From a virus, in the IMG/VR virus record IMGVR_UViG_3300005663_000636, positions 1-46,481 of that record: a stretch of DNA of 46,481 nt; one strand, written 5' to 3'. A program made the position numbers and the translations under genes. The notes under the pieces are model-generated. The model worked only from the letters and a program-made list of their open reading frames with translations. It was not told where the DNA came from and made no database searches. Shown here piece after piece: positions 34,823-44,296 of the stretch (positions are counted from its first letter, which is position 1; each line of letters begins with the position of its first letter).

Positions 34823-37800
34823 AACCGTACCACCGTTCTTTGAGGACATCAGTAAAGGCCCGCCGAGGGAATCAGAGCGAGTCAGGGAGAGGCTTCGCAA
34901 GCCGAAGGTTCCTCGTGTCCCGCCTCCTACTGAATTAGAACTAGCTGGCCGGGTAATCGAGGATGTTGAAGCACCTCCGTTCCTTACCCCAGAGCAGGTA
35001 AGGGAGCAGTTCGGGATCGAGGTAGACCCTCAGTTCAAGGGGCGGGTTGTTGATGGCACGCTAAGATTCACCTCTCCGTTGGGCGAAGACCTTGCACTTG
35101 AAGACGTGATAGTTCTCCCTGGTGGTCGGTGGGTGAGTCAGTTTCAGGCACAGAGAGAGATAGGCGGTGCTCAGATTACGGGGCTCGCTAGGGAGGCTCC
35201 GCCGTTTGGAGTTGCTGAACGAGAGGAACCTCAACTCAGCACAACGCAGGGCGCAGTGAGTGACCCCGAAGGGCTTGTGGCACAGTTGCTTGGGTGGGTC
35301 AGTATTGCACCCTTTATACAACAGCAGAGGGAGATTTCCACAGTTTTCATTGAGCAGGTGCCGGAGGTATCTCCAGAGGCATTTATAAATGCCTTGAACC
35401 GAATGTCCAGAGAAGATGCTGTGCGGGTTATAAGAACAAGGTTCCCGGAGGCCACTGCTTCGGATATTCAAGAGATTCTATCTTTTACAACACGGTTGAC
35501 TCAGATACTTGCATCAGGGGATGAGAAGGAAATAGATCGACTGGGGTTTGTGTTCCAAGCTGCGTTTGGATTTCGGATGCGAAACATAGATGCAGTGATA
35601 CAAATGGCCTCAGATAATCCCGACCAAGTAATGCGGTTTATCTTCAACATGGAACCATCAATGGAGCTTCGGGATGTATTGGTGTATCTAGGTGCAACCC
35701 CTAATGAGATAAACAGTTGGCTCTACCCACCCAAGAAGGACTTTGGTACTCTCAGTAATCTATGGCGAGTTCTTGAGGCTGGCACTGGAGACGTAATAAA
35801 GGGATTAGGTGGATTCACACGCATGATGGGTGCAGAGGGAATGGGTAAGGCGATATCACAGTTCGGGGAGACACTACAAGAACGTGCCCCAACGGATGAC
35901 CTCGGCCCGTTTCATTGGAGCATGGTGTTCAACCCCGAATTCTGGATACACCGGGGCACAAGGATGGTGCCCTTTGTTGCGAGTATTATTCTCCCAGGGA
36001 TGATGGGGGGCTATGCGGGGGCTATGCTAGGTACAAGGATAACTGGACTGGGGGAGTTCGGTATTCGGGTAATGAAGTATTCTGGGGCAGGTGGTTCGGC
36101 GGCTTTCTTAGAAGCTGCATCCGAAGCGGGAAATACCTTTGATGCGGCTCTAAATAAGAGGATGGGCCAAGGTGATGCAGCCGAGGCGGGATGGAAGTCG
36201 TTTTTCAACAACCTGGTTCTTCTTGGTGTGACCAATACGGCTCAGTTTGCTATGTTGTTTTCCCGACCTTCACGGCAAGTGTTGGATAATCTAGTGGGTA
36301 GAGGGTGGGTGAGGTTTGTTGGTAAAACTGGGGCCGTTGCCCTTACTGAAGGTGGACAGGAAGTAGTGCAAGATATAATCAATAGACTGGCTCTTGGCGA
36401 AGATGTGAAATTCGATGCCGAGATGCAGCAGGCTTTAGTTCTTGGATTGGCACTGGGTGGTGGGATGAAACTTACGGTAAGTGCTTATCAGGCAATAGTA
36501 GATAACACCATTGCCTCTATGAAAGATGAAGCACTCAAGGAACAGTTCGAGACCGATAAGGCAGATGGCATCAAGCAGGGGTTGGATGAAGCAGGTGCCA
36601 CTCAGAGGGCATTGGATAATTATGCCAAGACACCTGAAGGTCAAAAGGTTATAGAGAACGTGGTCAAGCACACCTCAATAGATATATTTGAGCAGATGGT
36701 TAAGCCCGAAAGTAAAGTAGACGCCCTGGTGATGGAGGAGACCTTCGATGCACAGAGAGCTGAGCTAGAGCCGATAACTGAAGTACCGATTGAACCCGCA
36801 AGGCCACCTGTGGTTGCTGAGGTGCCTGCGTTTGGAGTTGGTACACCCGCTGCCACACTGATTGAACTAGGTAAGTCCCAAGTCAGGCGGAACCCTAATA
36901 ATATCCAGAGGGCTGCGAGAGAAGAGGCGGCACGCACAGGGATAGATAGGGTAGGGCAAAGTAAGATAAAGAAGCGGTTGGAGACAGAGATAGAGGCAGA
37001 GCATGTTAGGATACAGAACGCCTTTTATATGAGCCTTGACCCCATACACAAAATCGGGGATGTGGTGAAGCATGGGGAGCAGGATGTGAGGATTACGGAG
37101 GCATCCTTTGATACGAGCCAGTCAACAGATGTATTTCAGCGAACGGGTTTTCCTACCGACTTTCACTTTAACGGCGTCAGTGGTGTAAACGTGGTCACTG
37201 GGGATAGGATTGGGGTTCTGTCTATTAGCACAGAGATTGCGAATGAATTAAGGGGCAAGGTGCAACAGGCTCTAGGTGAGGTATTGGCTGCTCCCCCTGC
37301 CCCCGAAGCCGTTACCCCACCTAGAGCCCCTGTGGTTGCAGAGGAGGGGGGTGCGGTTTTTGATGCCTTGACTAAACAGGTGGAGACTCCATCTGTGGCC
37401 GTGAAGCGTCTCTCCGACGCTAATTTAAGGGCAGCGAAAGAATTTGCTGATAGTCAAATAATTCTACCTCGAAGGGATAAGACATTCGCACGAGCTATAG
37501 ATAAAGAGTTGGTATCACGGGAAGCCGTTACCCCACCTGTGACTCCTGCCGAGGAAGAGGCCGTTGTCCCACCGCCTGCGAAAGTGCCACCTGTTCCTCC
37601 TAAGAAACCGCCCAAGAAAAAGCCGCCTGTCGAACCAGCCGTACCACCCCCAACTGAAAGTGCATCTGATAAACTGGTACGACTAGTCAAAGAAGCCAAG
37701 CCCGCAAGGGAAGAAACCGAGGTATTAAAGTCCGAGGAACTTGCAAAGAAGGCTGCGAAGGCTGCGGGTATCCTTGAAACAGGAGAGGGTCGAGCAGCAT

Positions 37801-40800
37801 TTGAAAGGTCAAAGTCAGCCCTTGTTGGTGAGTTACCCAAAGCTGACTTTGAAGCACCTGAAGCTCAACTGTCAGAAGAAGAAGTCAAAGACCTTTATAA
37901 TTTCATACGGGATTCCAATTTAAGGTACTTCGATAAACTGAATACCGCCGCTGCGTTGGGGAAGGTATTGACAGGACAAATCCCCACTAGGGGGGAGATC
38001 AAACTTCTTGAGGATATGTTTGGCGCTAACCTGGCAAAGGCCTTATTGGACAAGAGGAGTCTTTCCGCAAAAGCATGGGAGGAGTTTCTTGATTTAATCA
38101 ACTTACCACGGGCAGTGTTGGCATCATGGGACTTGTCTGCACCGTTACGGCAGGGTGCTCTTCTATTTTGGGGGCAACCGTTGCAATCATTCCCCAATCT
38201 TATACCAATGGTAAAAGCGTTTGCCAGTGAGAAGGCTACAATTACCATCGCCGAGAATATCGCTGAGGGTAAACATGCTGCATTAAGAGCAAAGACTCCT
38301 TTGCACCAGTCTCCCTTATTCGGAGTCAGTGCAACATTGGTTCAACGTGAAGAAGCATTTATGTCGAGATATGCGAGACTGATTCCGCTTGTCAGGCGTT
38401 CTGAGAGGGCATATGTGACTTTTCTCAATAAACTGAGGGCGGATGTTTTCGATAGTTATGCCGAGCATTGGGAGGGAACAGGCAAGACTCAAAAAGATTA
38501 CAATAAATTAGCGGAGGCCATCAATGTAATGACGGGTAGGGGGGATTTGGGGAAACTCTCCAATCTAGCTCCTATACTGAGTGCGGTGTTCTTCTCTCCA
38601 CGGTATCAAGCAGCAAAGATACAATTACCCATTACTTTTCTAACTGCTACCAACCCTGTTAGAAAAATGATGGCGAGGAACATCGTAGCTTTTGTTGTCG
38701 CTAACTTTGCAATTCTTAGTTTGATTAAATTGGCGGGTGGGGATGTTGAGGATGATCCCCGTTCTTCTGATTTTGGCAAAGGTAAAATCGGTAATACACG
38801 CTTGGACTTCTGGGCGGGCTACCAGCAGTATGCAAGGGCCGTTACTCAAATAGCGACTGAGATGCGAAAAGTTTCTTCAACGGGCAGATTGGATGAGGTG
38901 GAACGAGCAGATATAATGGTACGGTTTGTACGGGGTAAGCTTTCTCCCGTGGCTGGTTTCGTGACTGACATTCTAGTTGAAGAAACCTTCATGGGGGACG
39001 AATTGTCATTGGAACCAAAGGTTGTACAAGAACAAGCATTTAACCGATTGGTTCCCCTGTTCATACAAGACTTGGTGGAGGCTATTGAGGATGTTGGGTG
39101 GTTGGGAGCATTAGAAGCATCTCCAGGCCTTTTGGGTGTGGGTGTGCAGACATACGGTGGTGGGTATTGGGATGAGTTCCTCGATCAACTGGGTGAGCCG
39201 ATTCCTGTCGATACCTTACCATATAGCGTGAACAAAGAGGAGATTTACACAACCAAGCACTTTTATAGCGATGTACTGCCACGAGTTAGGGGCATGGCCC
39301 TTGAGGATATAGACCCTAAGTTTGGATTTCCCGAACTTGCTAAAGCAGTTGTCGAAGCAAAGGGTGTCAAGAAGGAGTACGAACTTCGACCTAGTGACTC
39401 TCTTATCAGGCTAAATGAAAATGAAGCAGAGGGTGATACATTTGAACAATTCCATCTACAGTGGCTTGCTTTCCAAAAGGCTAAGGACAAAGAGCAGTGG
39501 GTAAAAGACAACTCGGGACTCGACGAGTATTTCAAGGGCAACTTTAGTCAGAGAGCGTTGTCTCTACTCAGGAGATACCATAAGGCCGAAGACAAAAAGG
39601 CTTTTCTTAAAAGTCTGTCCGACGAAGACAGGGAACTGATTACGAGCCGCCCCCGAAACGAATGGCTCAAGGCTAACCCATTATTGAATGCTCAGCTCGC
39701 TGTCTTTAGCCAGGCCAAGCTACTGACGCAAGAAGCCTACGATGAGTTCCAGAGGTTAATCAAGGTCCTGGATATACCGAGCAATGCTATAGAGAAAACA
39801 ACGCTTCCTCCACCGGCTGCGATAGAGTCTTATTTCAAGTACAACGATGCTGTAGCAGAGTTTGCAGCGAGTAGCGCAGAGGCACTGGTTATCCGAGCAG
39901 AGAACGAGGCACTACAGAAGTGGGGTGCCGAGGTATTTGGTTGGGAGGATATTGATACCCCTGTCGAGTCTCTGAAAATCTCCGTGGAGTGGCGTGATCA
40001 GGATGACGCCTTCGATGCCATCAAGGGCGATACCGATGAGGAGACTCAGGAGCTAAAGGACAAGTACCGCACAGAACACATGGAATGGAGCAAGGCGGAC
40101 TGGACACGAGATGCCCATAATAAGGGATTTGAGGACGTGGACGGCTACACAGAGAGAGCCGAGATAGTCTTCAACACGAGTTCGGGGAGTATTGAGACAC
40201 GGGTGTTCATGCTGGAGCACCCTGAGTTAATCCAGGAAGGGTTAGACCTCGATGTGTGGACTGAGGACTTCAAGGATGATAGTTTGGATGCCCTTAAACT
40301 ACGGGTAATGCAGAACGACAAGTTTGAGGCTTACGATGCGATTGATTCAGAAGATAGAGAAGCACGAGACGCCTATCTCGAAGCCCATACTCAATTCAGG
40401 GATGACCGCCGACGAATAGAAATGTTTGAATGGGGGGTAACGGATGAAACGCTTATTGACCAGCACGTTGAGTACAACCTTTTGGACGGCGTTGGGGCTA
40501 ATCTTTATAGGTTTGACAATCCTAATTATAATGCCTTTAGGATGGATACTACGATTCACGGTGAGCAAGCTCTTAAAGAGATTGACGAAAGCAGAGTCCC
40601 CATCTGGCGAATTGATGTAGAGTTCCGAGATCAGGACGAGGAGTACAACGATATTAAGTCTGATGACCCTGTAGAGCAGAGAGAGGCTAGGGATGAGTTT
40701 CTTGAGGACAACGAGGGCTACAGGATGGCTCGCAGGGAGCGTGAGGCGTATGAGATAGGCGTAACGGACACAGGGCTTGTTGAGGCTTACGTTGCATATT

Positions 40801-41543
40801 ATGAGCTTCCAACGAAAGGTTTCAGGCAAGAACGTTTCCTGAAAGACAATTCGAAGTTCTACAATGAGGTCTACAGAAATAAAGACAGGATGAACTTGGC
40901 TAAAGTAGACTTCACCAAGATACCCGATGTACAATTCGACGACCTCTCCGAGGAGTGGGCGGATGAAATCGCTGAGTTCGATGCAGTCCTTGTCAGGCAT
41001 AGGGATGTTGGCAACAGAGAGGAGCATGACCGCCTAGTCGACCAAGACCGAAAGACGATTCTTGACGCAAACCCCGGCCTCTTTGAAGACATGCTCAGGA
41101 TTGAAGCCTATGCCACGTTCTTCCCCCGGAACTCGGTAGAAAACTACGTTGAGTATTATTCCATTCTTGAGAAGGAACGTCCCGAAGGGTGGCGATCATG
41201 GGAGGACGAGAGGTATCTTAAAGAACATCGAGGCTTCTACACAACCGCCAAGAACCTACTTGGGTGGACAAGAGTTATAGACTGGGACAAGATTGCCACG
41301 GAAAGATTCGAGACCCTTTACAACGAGACGTATCTCAATCTACGGCTGCCCAACGGCAAGGCTGATTCCGAGGCACGTCAGGCTATGAGGTGGGAGACCC
41401 GGGACGATGGAGTGAAGTGGTTTGACAAGGAGGGCTTGAAATTGGGCATCTTTACCTCACCAGTTAAGCCCCTACCCACGAGCATCTTTGAGAAGCTAAG
41501 GGAGCAGGGGCTTTTGGAGGAGTTCGGGAAGCGGTTCCGATGA
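34809..41543 (+). CDS. Giant polyvalent / candidate ejected internal virion protein (2,244 aa)
   Basis: Fourteen per cent of the genome. By position: residues 1-380, mixed, Pro-rich start; near 388-410 a hydrophobic segment 'VPFVASIILPGMMGGYAGAM'; a Lys/Pro linker at about 913-955; then from about 1090 to 1470 a large helical domain with 'SWDLSAPLRQGALLFWGQPL', matching the large polyvalent protein-associated domain (LPD38-like), including a membrane helix near 1291-1310. The last ~500 residues are four to five degenerate repeats of about 105 residues. Polyvalent proteins are co-injected with phage DNA; an ejectosome role fits a short-tailed phage. Enzymatic motifs are not evident to me. Confidence 0.75.
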   Translation: MVTPRTVPPFFEDISKGPPRESERVRERLRKPKVPRVPPPTELELAGRVIEDVEAPPFLTPEQVREQFGIEVDPQFKGRVVDGTLRFTSPLGEDLALEDVIVLPGGRWVSQFQAQREIGGAQITGLAREAPPFGVAEREEPQLSTTQGAVSDPEGLVAQLLGWVSIAPFIQQQREISTVFIEQVPEVSPEAFINALNRMSREDAVRVIRTRFPEATASDIQEILSFTTRLTQILASGDEKEIDRLGFVFQAAFGFRMRNIDAVIQMASDNPDQVMRFIFNMEPSMELRDVLVYLGATPNEINSWLYPPKKDFGTLSNLWRVLEAGTGDVIKGLGGFTRMMGAEGMGKAISQFGETLQERAPTDDLGPFHWSMVFNPEFWIHRGTRMVPFVASIILPGMMGGYAGAMLGTRITGLGEFGIRVMKYSGAGGSAAFLEAASEAGNTFDAALNKRMGQGDAAEAGWKSFFNNLVLLGVTNTAQFAMLFSRPSRQVLDNLVGRGWVRFVGKTGAVALTEGGQEVVQDIINRLALGEDVKFDAEMQQALVLGLALGGGMKLTVSAYQAIVDNTIASMKDEALKEQFETDKADGIKQGLDEAGATQRALDNYAKTPEGQKVIENVVKHTSIDIFEQMVKPESKVDALVMEETFDAQRAELEPITEVPIEPARPPVVAEVPAFGVGTPAATLIELGKSQVRRNPNNIQRAAREEAARTGIDRVGQSKIKKRLETEIEAEHVRIQNAFYMSLDPIHKIGDVVKHGEQDVRITEASFDTSQSTDVFQRTGFPTDFHFNGVSGVNVVTGDRIGVLSISTEIANELRGKVQQALGEVLAAPPAPEAVTPPRAPVVAEEGGAVFDALTKQVETPSVAVKRLSDANLRAAKEFADSQIILPRRDKTFARAIDKELVSREAVTPPVTPAEEEAVVPPPAKVPPVPPKKPPKKKPPVEPAVPPPTESASDKLVRLVKEAKPAREETEVLKSEELAKKAAKAAGILETGEGRAAFERSKSALVGELPKADFEAPEAQLSEEEVKDLYNFIRDSNLRYFDKLNTAAALGKVLTGQIPTRGEIKLLEDMFGANLAKALLDKRSLSAKAWEEFLDLINLPRAVLASWDLSAPLRQGALLFWGQPLQSFPNLIPMVKAFASEKATITIAENIAEGKHAALRAKTPLHQSPLFGVSATLVQREEAFMSRYARLIPLVRRSERAYVTFLNKLRADVFDSYAEHWEGTGKTQKDYNKLAEAINVMTGRGDLGKLSNLAPILSAVFFSPRYQAAKIQLPITFLTATNPVRKMMARNIVAFVVANFAILSLIKLAGGDVEDDPRSSDFGKGKIGNTRLDFWAGYQQYARAVTQIATEMRKVSSTGRLDEVERADIMVRFVRGKLSPVAGFVTDILVEETFMGDELSLEPKVVQEQAFNRLVPLFIQDLVEAIEDVGWLGALEASPGLLGVGVQTYGGGYWDEFLDQLGEPIPVDTLPYSVNKEEIYTTKHFYSDVLPRVRGMALEDIDPKFGFPELAKAVVEAKGVKKEYELRPSDSLIRLNENEAEGDTFEQFHLQWLAFQKAKDKEQWVKDNSGLDEYFKGNFSQRALSLLRRYHKAEDKKAFLKSLSDEDRELITSRPRNEWLKANPLLNAQLAVFSQAKLLTQEAYDEFQRLIKVLDIPSNAIEKTTLPPPAAIESYFKYNDAVAEFAASSAEALVIRAENEALQKWGAEVFGWEDIDTPVESLKISVEWRDQDDAFDAIKGDTDEETQELKDKYRTEHMEWSKADWTRDAHNKGFEDVDGYTERAEIVFNTSSGSIETRVFMLEHPELIQEGLDLDVWTEDFKDDSLDALKLRVMQNDKFEAYDAIDSEDREARDAYLEAHTQFRDDRRRIEMFEWGVTDETLIDQHVEYNLLDGVGANLYRFDNPNYNAFRMDTTIHGEQALKEIDESRVPIWRIDVEFRDQDEEYNDIKSDDPVEQREARDEFLEDNEGYRMARREREAYEIGVTDTGLVEAYVAYYELPTKGFRQERFLKDNSKFYNEVYRNKDRMNLAKVDFTKIPDVQFDDLSEEWADEIAEFDAVLVRHRDVGNREEHDRLVDQDRKTILDANPGLFEDMLRIEAYATFFPRNSVENYVEYYSILEKERPEGWRSWEDERYLKEHRGFYTTAKNLLGWTRVIDWDKIATERFETLYNETYLNLRLPNGKADSEARQAMRWETRDDGVKWFDKEGLKLGIFTSPVKPLPTSIFEKLREQGLLEEFGKRFR

Positions 41544-41719
41544 TAGACCAGGAAGGCAGGCTCAGGTGCGACCACTGCAAGTCAGTCATAGGTGAATGGC
41601 TTGAAGGGAAGGTTGCGATAAAATGCTGGAGGTCTAACTGCAAGACTGTTACCATATTCGATAACAGAACAACAGCTTACTTTGAAGCTGTGTTGGAACG
41701 CCAGTTGACAAAAACCTAG
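41540..41719 (+). CDS. Com-like zinc protein (59 aa)
   Basis: 'LRCDHCKSVIGEWLEGKVAI' then 'KCWRSNCKTV' follows the Mu Com-like pattern of a small zinc ribbon. Com of phage Mu activates mom translation; here there is no mom gene adjacent. The stop codon lies inside the promoter at 41705-41733. Coupled to the giant gene by ATGA. Confidence 0.6.
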   Translation: MIDQEGRLRCDHCKSVIGEWLEGKVAIKCWRSNCKTVTIFDNRTTAYFEAVLERQLTKT

Positions 41720-41733
41720 AAGTGTGCTATAAG
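41705..41733 (+). promoter_or_regulatory. Sigma70 promoter of the capsid operon
   Basis: TTGACA (41705-41710) and TATAAG (41728-41733) with exactly 17 bases between. It lets scaffold and capsid be made in excess over the upstream large proteins. Confidence 0.85.
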
Positions 41734-41739
41734 GTAGAT

Positions 41740-41830
41740 TAGGGTACCTTAACATAACTAAATATTAGGCGCTACAGAAAGTTAGCCAATCTTATGAGTT
41801 GCAAGTCAACCGTGAGGTTGGCTTTTTTTA
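41740..41830 (+). promoter_or_regulatory. Structured leader with intrinsic terminator before the scaffold gene
   Basis: AGTCAACC (41804-41811) and GGTTGGCT (41816-41823) form an 8-bp stem with a GTGA loop followed by TTTTTTT, a canonical terminator. AGCCAATC (41784-41791) can pair with the same GGTTGGCT, so two mutually exclusive folds exist, as in attenuators. Alternatively the ~90-base transcript is a stand-alone small RNA. Scaffold gene starts 33 bases later. Confidence 0.7.
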
Positions 41831-41863
41831 TTACCCCGAAAGGGAGAAAACAAAGGAGGCATA

Positions 41864-42457
41864 ATGACCGAACCTGAGAAATCAGAGACGACAGACCCAG
41901 CAATGGTGAATATCTCGAAGAGTGAGCACGAGGCCCTTCTGACTAAGGCAAAGGCACACGACGGTTACGGAGGGGCTAGGCGCACCTTGGAGAAGGGGCA
42001 AAAGGCTCTCAAGGAAAGCGAGGTGGCACTGGCACAGTCTCGGAAGGAAAGGGATACAGCGGAACTAGAGAACGCTGGTGACGATAAAGAAGAACTGAGT
42101 GCTGTGCGAGCAAGGCAGAGAGTAAGAGATGCCGAAAGAGAACGAGATGAGGCAAAGCGGGAGAATGAGCGGCTTACAGAGGCATTAGGGGAAGCCAACC
42201 AAGGCAAGGAGGCATCCGAGCAGAAGGAAACTGCAAGGGAGATCGCCACAAGGCTGAATGTTGATTCCAAACCTCTGATTCAAGCAGCCGCCAAGCTCGA
42301 TGAGGACGACCTTGAGGCACTTGCAAAGACCTTGCAGAAGTTACCAGAAGAGCCTGAAATGCCCGTTGGCGCCAAGAAGGGGCCAGGAGCTACTAAGAAC
42401 TACGCAGATATGACCCCTACGGAGCGCTTAAAGGCGATAGAGGGGAAACTAGAGTAG
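41864..42457 (+). CDS. Scaffolding protein (197 aa)
   Basis: Acidic, highly helical with a continuous coiled coil over roughly residues 40-130 and a C-terminal segment 'MTPTERLKAIEGKLE' like the capsid-binding tail of phage scaffolds. Lies immediately before the capsid gene behind AAAGGAGGC. The pattern of Ala/Glu/Arg heptads is typical. Confidence 0.8.
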   Translation: MTEPEKSETTDPAMVNISKSEHEALLTKAKAHDGYGGARRTLEKGQKALKESEVALAQSRKERDTAELENAGDDKEELSAVRARQRVRDAERERDEAKRENERLTEALGEANQGKEASEQKETAREIATRLNVDSKPLIQAAAKLDEDDLEALAKTLQKLPEEPEMPVGAKKGPGATKNYADMTPTERLKAIEGKLE

Positions 42458-42469
42458 TAAAGGAGACAT

Positions 42470-43447
42470 ATGGCTGTAACAATACTCGATCACGCTATGG
42501 TATCAGCTAACGAAGGTAAGATGGTACTTGCTGCGATTGAAAATTGGTTTGCGAGGGAATCGCATATGGCCCAGAGTCTAGTTTGGGCCACGAACAAGGA
42601 ACTTGCGGTGCAAATCACCTCATGGAAGACCTTGCCCACCGTTGGAACAAGGATTTTGAACGCTGGGTTCTCGGAATCCAGTGGGAAGTTCCAACAGAAG
42701 ATAGAAAGCAAGTACATCTTCGGGCATTACATCGATGTAGACAGTGTTCTTGTGGACGCCAACCCCGCCGAAAGGACTATCCAGAGACAACAGAGTGCCG
42801 AGGGCATGGCGTTCAAATTCAACGACATGTTTATCAACGGCGACCCTCAGAGTAACGAGTTCAAGGGGCTGTCTGGACGTGTCGATGATGTAAACGCTTT
42901 AGGTGGGATTTATACCGACCAGTACATTGATGCGGGTAGTGCCACTACGGGAAAAGGTATCTTATACGATACCACCGAGAGACACTACTTCATCGACCAG
43001 ATGGCGAAGCTCAAGCACGTTATCGTGGGACATAGACCAGATGCGTTTTTAATGAACAGCAAGATGTATCTGGCGTTCGAGTCTGCGATGCGACGTGAGA
43101 GTTTACTCAAGCAAGACGCTGATCAGTTTGGACGGATTATAAACATGTTCTCAAGCGTACCCCTGGTTGACATTGGGATTAAGGCTGACCAGGCTACGGA
43201 GATTATCACCAATGGTGAATCTCTGAGTTTGGGGAGTGACGAGACCTCGATCTATGCTTACAGGCTTGGCGAAGGTAAGTATCTGTGGGGTATCCAGCAA
43301 AAACCAATGGAAGTAATTGACCACGGTAGGCGGGACAGTGCCCCTGTGTTCAGGGATGAGGTTCAGTGGGTGATTGGTCTGGCTGTCAGTGATCCCAGGT
43401 CGATTGCGAGAGCATACGGATTCGTGGCCGACTCTGGCGCAAGCTAA
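42470..43447 (+). CDS. Major capsid protein (325 aa)
   Basis: HK97-fold capsid by pattern: N-terminal arm, 'MAFKFNDMFINGDPQSNEFK' with GLSGR (a hallmark of this capsid group, residues about 113-137), a beta-hinge 'DAFLMNSKMYLAFESAMRRE' and a C-terminal 'VQWVIGLAVSDPRSIARAYG'. Strong ribosome site AAAGGAG. Follows the scaffold by 12 bases and precedes a Bbp16-like protein. Confidence 0.9.
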   Translation: MAVTILDHAMVSANEGKMVLAAIENWFARESHMAQSLVWATNKELAVQITSWKTLPTVGTRILNAGFSESSGKFQQKIESKYIFGHYIDVDSVLVDANPAERTIQRQQSAEGMAFKFNDMFINGDPQSNEFKGLSGRVDDVNALGGIYTDQYIDAGSATTGKGILYDTTERHYFIDQMAKLKHVIVGHRPDAFLMNSKMYLAFESAMRRESLLKQDADQFGRIINMFSSVPLVDIGIKADQATEIITNGESLSLGSDETSIYAYRLGEGKYLWGIQQKPMEVIDHGRRDSAPVFRDEVQWVIGLAVSDPRSIARAYGFVADSGAS

Positions 43448-43474
43448 ATAGAAATAACCAAGGAGGGTTAGATC

Positions 43475-43909
43475 ATGTTCGATGATCTCATGGAACTACT
43501 GGATGGTAGCATAGACCTTGCTCCTGCTACAGATACTCCGGCTACATCCGTCACAAGGGATGCGGCAACTGGGGCTGCGGTAATTGATATGGGAGAAGGT
43601 GGGACACCTGCTGGTGGAATGTCATGTGTCTTGCTGCTACCTGCTGCGAGTGCTGATGGTGACATTCTGACCGCTTTCCTGGAAGTATCCAGTGTGGTAG
43701 CGTTTGGCAGTGATGTCAGTGAAGTGGGCAAGTTTGACATAGCGGCTGCAAGCAAGGGGGTAATTCTTGGCAGTGAGACCCCTGATGAGGCCATTCTACG
43801 GTTCTCAACAGATAAGAGATATGTCAGGCTCAATGCCACAGTGACGGCAAGCGATGACTTCAAGGCCGCAAAGTGCTATCTAGTACCTAGTGCCTTCAAA
43901 GTGCTGTAG
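43475..43909 (+). CDS. Bbp16-like head decoration/cement protein (144 aa)
   Basis: 'AAVIDMGEGGTPAGGMSCVL' opening strand, '...TAFLEVSSVVAFGSDVSE', and 'RYVRLNATVTASDDFKAAKC' final strands resemble Bbp16 of Bordetella phage BPP-1, a capsid-stabilising protein placed directly after the capsid gene. Ribosome site AAGGAGGG. Acidic N-terminus. Confidence 0.7.
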   Translation: MFDDLMELLDGSIDLAPATDTPATSVTRDAATGAAVIDMGEGGTPAGGMSCVLLLPAASADGDILTAFLEVSSVVAFGSDVSEVGKFDIAAASKGVILGSETPDEAILRFSTDKRYVRLNATVTASDDFKAAKCYLVPSAFKVL

Positions 43910-43918
43910 GAGGGAGAG

Positions 43919-44212
43919 ATGGCTAATACGCCTATTACTGGCATAGCCTTTAGTTCTGGGTATATGACACTCACCTACCAGAACGGTACTCAAACCCGTC
44001 AGCCCGTGAGTGATATCCTGAGGGCACTTGACATACCAGACCTTAACATCGACAGCTTGACGCTGTTGACTAACCTGGCTCAGGTAGTGATGGTTCTCCT
44101 TCAGACTTTAATGGAGCAAGGGATTGTTACCGATGAGTTTGCGGGGAAGTTTAGTCTTGAGTATCTGTGGGATAGGTTAATCAACGATATGAATGCTCAA
44201 CCTGTTTCTTAA
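43919..44212 (+). CDS. Hypothetical head-region protein (97 aa)
   Basis: 'MANTPITGIAFSSGYMTLTY' beta hairpin, then a hydrophobic helix 'LTLLTNLAQVVMVLLQTLME'. Behind AGGAGGG. Position suggests a minor virion or assembly role. Confidence 0.5.
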   Translation: MANTPITGIAFSSGYMTLTYQNGTQTRQPVSDILRALDIPDLNIDSLTLLTNLAQVVMVLLQTLMEQGIVTDEFAGKFSLEYLWDRLINDMNAQPVS

Positions 44213-44258
44213 AAGGAGGATGCTTATAGAGAATAAACGTTATTAAGTTGGTAAGTCA

Positions 44259-44279
44259 GGCTATGACTTTAAGATAGCC
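44259..44279 (+). repeat. 6-bp inverted repeat upstream of the 44297 gene
   Basis: GGCTAT (44259-44264) and ATAGCC (44274-44279) with a 9-base loop, in the 84-base gap. It lies just before an AAAAGGAGAAG ribosome site, so it might modulate that gene's translation. Confidence 0.4.
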
Positions 44280-44296
44280 AGAAAAAGGAGAAGCAA

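Noticed and set aside
34809-41543. Reading the giant protein as a tape measure protein
   Set aside because: It lies between portal and scaffold, not before tail genes, lacks long uniform coiled coil, and contains an LPD38-like domain.
41540-41719. A com-mom DNA modification system
   Set aside because: The Com-like ribbon has no mom-like acetyltransferase neighbour; similarity covers only the zinc-ribbon layout.
41761-41830. Possible tRNA or tRNA-like fold before the scaffold gene
   Set aside because: No T-arm GTTCRA box, acceptor stem or anticodon loop; the stem is followed by a T tract, so a terminator explains it.
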